Shown here: positions 58,631 to 64,000 of the stretch, one piece after another
Position numbering within the stretch: the stretch's first letter is position 1
How the letters are laid out: each line of letters begins with the position of its first letter
Assembly: GCA_964030785.1 (NCBI GenBank)
Contig: OZ034970.1
Location: forward strand, 33,892,443 to 33,956,442
Reading direction: 5' to 3'
DNA length: 64,000 nucleotides
Source: Siderastrea siderea
Taxonomy: Eukaryota; Cnidaria; Anthozoa; Scleractinia; Rhizangiidae
Position numbers and translations under genes: made by a program
The notes under the pieces: generated by a model
Told to the model about the DNA's origin: nothing
The model's database searches: none
Seen by the model: the letters and a program-made list of their open reading frames with translations, nothing else

Positions 58631-59629
58631 GATTGAGCTTGACATCCCATCAGAATACATGATCCAACAAAGGGTTTACTATGCTTTATAGATAAGGTTG
58701 GGCTAATACCAGATTTTCAAATTAATGTAACGTGAGTGCTACATTCACCAGTATTTGGCATTTTGCTATTATTGGTATCAATATTGTAAGGCCATTTCTC
58801 AGGACTCATACTCTAACTGCAAAGGTTAACTAAAGGTAGAGTCCATGGGAATTAGACACTGGGGCCAGAGCTGCAATACTTCTCTTGATTGTAGTATCAA
58901 CAGCCCGTACATAAACTTTTAAAAAATTCAAATGCAGTGTGGAATAAACAAGCAGCTTCTTATCAAACTGGATAAAAATGAAACAGTGGACTGGAAAAAT
59001 TGGTGCAAACTTATTAAAGACGTTCAGATGGTATCCACCATCTTTAATCAGCTGGTGACCACATTGCTAGGAAGTTTTCCTGCACAGAACTGGTGATGTG
59101 GTCTCATCTAAGTGGTCATGTCATGTGAGCAATATCAAGACAGTATTGGTATCAATTTGGCGCAACCTTACTTCTGGCCATTTCCAAGCCTCACGTACGA
59201 GGCATTTTAAAATTATTGGTAGTCGTGTATTTCAGAAATTTGACTAGACAATGTCTAATGATGGACTGACATCTCAAGTTCTGTCTGTGTAGTAATATTT
59301 CTTACTTTTTTAACTGGGTTGAGAAGGTAAATTGGCCACCGCAAAGGGATTGGAAGCTGGCATTTCGAGTGTTAGCCTTTCATCAATAATATTAAATTTT
59401 ATAGTGTTAGCCTTTTCATCAATAATATTTTTATTATAATTTGCAGGGCCCCACTGAAAACCGCCAAGGCGAGTGGGATCCCTGGATAAATATTATTATT
59501 ATTATTATCAGAGTGTATCAAGGAATTATGGGTTGCACTTGGTTTATACAGAGTGGGGTGGAGCTACGCTATTGGTAGGAACATGGTAACGTAAAAAACA
59601 AGAATAAATTAGTTGAATGAAAAGCATTG

Positions 59630-59742
59630 ATTGATACCGTGGGGATTAAGTGTGAAACGTCAACTTTCAATCTCTTTGTGGTGGTCAATTTACCTTTAGT
59701 TATCAACTCAGTTGATAAATCCAAAATTTTGTGTTTCACGTC

Positions 59743-59770
<28 letters not shown>
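59630..59770. mobile_element. Second Penelope-like 3' fragment
   Basis: GTGTGAAACGTCAACTTTCA, TGGTGGTCAATTTACC and TATCAACTCAGTTGATAAA match the fragment at 37425-37520. The hammerhead-like 5' core is not preserved. Confidence 0.5.
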
Positions 59771-59778
<8 letters not shown>

Positions 59779-62700
59779 ACCCCCTTGAATATTTCTTACT
59801 AGCTGGTACCAGTGAACAATTCACCACTCAACAACACAATTAGACTTTCCCAAGTCCTTTAATTTTCTTTTTTCAGGTTAGTGGGCCTCTCGCGACTTTG
59901 TCACTCACTTGGTCACTTTGCAAACTCATTGAAGCTTGCTTGCTTTAGTTGCAAAACCAGGGCAAATGAGGTAGACTTGGAGCAACTCTACAACACAATG
60001 ATTTGAAAGCTGACACAAATTTGCATAAGTGGTTGAAATTAGTCACACATCAACGGACATGAGGTGGTGTTCGCTTACTGAGAGAAACATGTGACTTTCT
60101 GCAAATTATCCAGAGTGGATCTTTTCGATTTAAAACCAAATTGCACACATCCTTGCCAGGAAAGTATAGAAATGGTGTGGTTTTAGCTTTTTGTAGCTGT
60201 GCCGTTTTTCTGTGATGGGTGGAGAACAGTTAATTCATGATGTATCACCGTATAAATATGATGCGAAAAGTTTGCATGATTTTTAATACACTTTCAGAAT
60301 CAGGTAAATTGTAAGAGGTGGATTGTGCCATTTCAATTTCATCTGCAGGGTCTTCTTAGCATTCAAAATGGAAAATTGCAGGGAAGATCCTGGTAAATTA
60401 GTTGTCATGTCCCTCCAAGTCAACTTCCTGCTTTCACCAGCATGCCCTATCCTAAGCATTTTTTGGTCATGTTGCCCCTTAAACTTGACAATGTCATCTC
60501 TTTACCTTTCTCATGTTGTTGATAGAGATTGAAATGGTGGAAGAATGACTGTTGGTTGACTTTAAGGTTCTGTGATATGCTGTTTGCCAAGGTCTTCTGT
60601 TATCACCAGAGTACGAGAAGACAAAGTTAGCTGAAAGCTATTTACAATTTACAACGTTTTTGGTTAGGTGGGTGGAAACCATGGATGACATTATATTTAG
60701 GAGGAGGTAGATTGAAACCTCTGTCAAACAAAGTGATACTAATACTAGTGTTTTCCTATAAAACAGATAATATTTCTTTGCAGTTTTACCTTTCAGACTG
60801 AATAAGTCCTTGATGATTGTGTAAAAAACCTTTTTCACTTGCAGACAGAAGTTGTATAAGGACTGATGGTGTTCTTTGACAGTTTGTTTTATCTGTCTTC
60901 AGCTGTTACTTCTTCCACTTTGGTTCATTATCATGCTTGCTTCCTTTCTGCTTCTGTCATACATTTCTCCATTTTGGGTTGATCAGCAAGTGCACTTGTC
61001 TTCAGTAATTAATTGTGGCACTCCTTAATGTCTCCTTCCTTGGTTATCTGTACAGACAATAACCCTTTCTTTTAACTTATCTGGCATCCCCTTTTCTTCC
61101 AACACCTGTCTCGACAAGCCTGTTGCATTCTACATGTAGTCCTGCCGCTATGTACATTGCTATCAGCTTTGATCAGTTCATTTAGAAACACCTGAAACTG
61201 TGCCATATGCTTTCAGCTCAATTTTCATCCACAGATCATCAATTGCCTTGGACAAATTTTTGCTCATTAATTGCTCTAATACTAGAAAATTGTAGCATAT
61301 ATATTTTAAGGCAATCACAATGTGAAATTATTGTTTTTCTCTCCATATAATTATTATTTTTAAAAAAAGAGTAGTTTTATAGGGCTTCAACTGCAGATCT
61401 CTTTGGTTACTAGAATCAGACAGGTGCCTGCTTTCTCTTGATTTTCACTCAGATGCTTATGAAACCTTGGTTAAATATCTTGGCATCTAAAGATTTCACT
61501 GTTACTTAGTTTTTTACTGAACACATTGTAACTAGTGATGACTTATAAACATTATGTATTGATTTTCTTAACAGCTTTCAGTAACATGTAATGATTGATC
61601 ATGTTGACAAGTACTATGATATTTTTCTCATCTATGTGCAACTGCAGAATATCCAGTTTTGTAATGCCTAGTGGAACAAAATTTTTAAGGTTTTGTTTTA
61701 GGACAGTTTTTTTGGTTAGGTTCTGATACATATTTTTTTTTAAACCTTAACCCTGATCTTCATGGAGTTAATATTGACTCATGTACAGTAAACTTGCTAT
61801 GCAAATGAAATCTGTTTTAGCCACATATTAAAAAAAAGAAAAAAACAGACCTCCTCTTATTAGGTTCTGAAAGGCTTGATTAGGTAGCTTAACCCTGTCA
61901 CTTCCTCAAAGCCCCCCACTAAGATCCAGGCAAGAGAAAATACTGTATACAACAAATTTCGTTTTGCCAAAAATCAAGAACCAACAGCAAGGAGGACCAC
62001 ATGAGATTTCTGCCTTGGATTTTTTTGAATTCTCATACTTAATCAGTTCCTTCATAACATCAAAAGTTAGAGACACAATTTCTTTACTCAGGGTTGGACT
62101 TTAAAAATGAAAGAGTTTGAAAGTGAAAGTGGTTATTTCCTGTGATTAGTTCCTGTGATGCTGACAGTTTGTTTTTCAGTTTTTCTAATTGGAAATTTGA
62201 GAAAATATGTCTTTTTTGCCACTCTTAGGTAATCTAGACTAAGGGACTGCGTATTTGTTACCACTTGACATTTAGCACGACCTTTTTGTAAAAATGATAG
62301 TTATTGCTATGACTACATTTACACTATAGATAAATGCCATCACTTTTGTGTTTTCATTGTCTCAAGTGTGCATATTCTTTGACTTCTTACGTCTTAGTGT
62401 AATCTAATATTAATACCCTTTTTTGGTCATATGCCATGAATAGAAAAAATGTAATGAAATGTGTACAGTTGATAATTTCAATTCTCTAACAATGTGAATG
62501 TACCACAAAGATGTGGAATGTAGAAATCATATCAAATCCAAAGGATAAGTTGGTATTTATTGGCAAGAGACTTTGTCTTTGTTTTGCGGAAATGAGAAGT
62601 ACAGGATTTCAGTGTCATGTGCATGTAGACAAGGACTGTTGTTCTGAGGTGACAGAAAAATTTTATTTACAGATTTGTTATCACTTTCTCTTATATTTGA

Positions 62701-63403
62701 TTAATTTTAGAGATGTGATCTCTATCTTTAAGTGTCACATTTTCTATTAAATAATTCTGTCTCAAGTGCTGCAATTTTCTGCAACTTAACCATTTTGTTA
62801 ACGGAAGGAGATTGCATGTCTATATACATGCATATTTTCCCTTCTTGACATAAACAAGTTTAAGCACGTAAGATTAGTATCATTGAGAGTTAATTACAGT
62901 TAAGATTTTTCAGTTATCTTATCGTTCCAAATAATTGTTTTGAATTGTTTTAACCTTCATAACCATTCTAGCCTGACAGTACAAGCTACAGTAGGTTGTT
63001 CTCAAAATTCTTTTTGTGCCTTTAACTACTTAGAACTAGACAAATTTCCAATGTTGACATCATGGTCTTTTCACCCTTAATTTGCATTGCTGAATTAATC
63101 CTAAAGTCCAAAGTGTGATCATTCAATTGAAAGCTAAACTTGTACAAAATTTTGCTATAGGAAACAATGAAACAAATTGAAAGCCACAAAGAAAGTGGCA
63201 AGAACTGAAAGGAAAGGCAACTGAAGAGTTATATATAGAAAGTTCAGACATGATCTCAAAATACTTGTAGCATGTAAAATTTTAAACTTTAGTAGTAAAA
63301 TTATTTCTTCCAGCTTACATTGTGTAACCACTAGTGGGAGGCGTGGTGGTCTTATAGTTATTAAGTAAAATGACATCTAAAGATATTTTTATGTTGAATC
63401 AAA

Positions 63404-63506
63404 GTGAAATAGCGACTTGGATGTAAGTGAAAAGAATGAAATAGCGCTCTCAAGGCTTGAGAGCGCTATTTCATTCTTTTCATTTACATCTAAGTCGCCA
63501 TTTCAC
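63404..63506. repeat. Near-perfect hairpin, 51-bp arms with a 1-nt centre
   Basis: The arms (63404-63454 and 63456-63506) match with only three differences, all near the outer end. The inner 28 bp each side (GAATGAAATAGCGCTCTCAAG and its complement) are perfect. A third partial copy of the inner arm, GAGAGTGCTATTTCATTC, lies at 63723-63740. Confidence 0.95.
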
Positions 63507-63621
63507 CTATCATATATTCATTTCTCACTTTATTGTGGACATATTTGAGCCTGCAGAATGGCAGGGCATGTGTCGCATTTGAACCTACAATATGTAGTTG
63601 TATGGCCTCGCTCAGAACGAG

Positions 63622-63693
63622 TCCCCCACAGCTCAGTGGTTAGAGCATCCAATCGGCACTTGGAAGGTCATGGGTTCAACTCCCGTTGGGAGG
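63622..63693 (+). tRNA. tRNA-Ala-like sequence (GGC), probably a SINE head
   Basis: 72 nt fold into a cloverleaf: acceptor 6 of 7 pairs, D stem GCTC/GAGC, anticodon stem TCCAA/TTGGA with loop TCGGCAC, and T stem ATGGG/CCCGT with loop TTCAACT. The invariant U33 is C, and a CAGAATTTTTTCTGAG hairpin-like body follows. I therefore favour a tRNA-derived SINE over a working gene. Confidence 0.55.
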
Positions 63694-63974
63694 ACCCAGA
63701 ATTTTTTCTGAGTATTCAACGTGAGAGTGCTATTTCATTCTTTTTTTTATTTATTTGTTATTCATATTTTTCATAAAAATGTGCCTTATGTCTCCAATCA
63801 ATAGTAATTTTACAGAATGCATTTCAGCCTTTCTAATAGAACATCTACTGTGGTTGTTCCCATGAAAAACACATACTGTATGTATAATTTGTGTAAAAGA
63901 CTAGACCTTGATACAGGAACTTTGTTCCAATGTCAATGGTCTTCAATGTTTTTTTCATGTTGATGATTTTGCAG

Positions 63975-64000
63975 GTGGCTCCTACTAGTTTTCCTGCCAC
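63975..64000 (+). CDS. Possible second exon of the 57.4-kb gene, cut by the window edge
   Basis: After a GATTTTGCAG acceptor, eight in-frame codons read VAPTSFPA in phase 0, compatible with the exon at 57398-57469. Too short to be sure. Confidence 0.35.

Larger units (their letters stand above)
57470..63974 (+). other. Probable long first intron of the 57.4-kb gene
   Basis: No coding exon is supported. Contents: a dispersed repeat (58490-58630), a LINE-like tail ending in ATT repeats (about 59440-59510), a Penelope-like fragment (about 59630-59770), a 103-bp hairpin (63404-63506) and a tRNA-like SINE head (63622-63693). Much of 60-63 kb is AT-rich with no recognisable structure. Confidence 0.45.

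Overview
The window looks like animal nuclear DNA, most likely from a stony coral or another anthozoan cnidarian. It is AT-rich and gene-sparse. Genes are split by GT-AG introns and encode metazoan proteins: a tristetraprolin-type CCCH zinc-finger protein, RAD51B, methionine synthase reductase, a SPRY protein and a UPF0547 zinc-ribbon protein. The space between genes is packed with short inverted-repeat elements, tRNA-derived SINEs, remnants of retroelements and long microsatellites. The species assignment is inferred from repeat style and gene content; no database search was run.

Layout. 0-6 kb: the last exon of an unrecognised + strand gene, a long foldback, then a UPF0547 zinc-ribbon gene on the minus strand whose intron holds two SINEs, one of them split by a small inverted-repeat element. 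6-11.8 kb: repeats only. 12.0-17.9 kb: a block bounded by 15-bp inverted copies of one sequence and lying between two (TTCTC)n arrays of the same strand polarity, as if a 5.9-kb element had landed inside one array. It carries GTTCC-rich tandem repeats near its ends, an intact single-exon gene for a C2H2 / tyrosine-recombinase-like / Myb-like protein, a tiny two-exon minus-strand gene with a TATA box, and a 1-kb nested palindrome. 20.5-22.3 kb: a two-exon tristetraprolin homologue with an AU-rich element in its own 3' region. 22.3-35 kb: no convincing gene, several inverted-repeat elements. 35.3-45.9 kb: RAD51B on the minus strand, with at least nine coding exons and introns full of repeats. 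46.2-50.7 kb: a two-exon SPRY gene diverging from RAD51B. 54.6-57.0 kb: an intronless methionine synthase reductase gene on the minus strand, diverging from a gene whose first coding exon is at 57.4 kb and whose second may start at the right edge of the window.

The conventional genes do not form a pathway: RAD51B acts in homologous recombination, the reductase keeps methionine synthase active, and the CCCH protein controls mRNA decay. Three promoters (the UPF0547 gene, RAD51B/SPRY, and the reductase/57.4-kb gene) share the same 11-mer, AAGATGGCGGA, a YY1-like motif. The CCCH gene and the tiny 15-kb gene instead show TATA-like promoters.

The strongest candidate for something undescribed is the 12.0-17.9 kb block: a tyrosine-recombinase gene near one end, subterminal GTTCC repeats, inverted termini, and an extra gene that could be cargo. 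Splice sites and domains below were read by eye; transcripts and database searches would be needed to confirm them.
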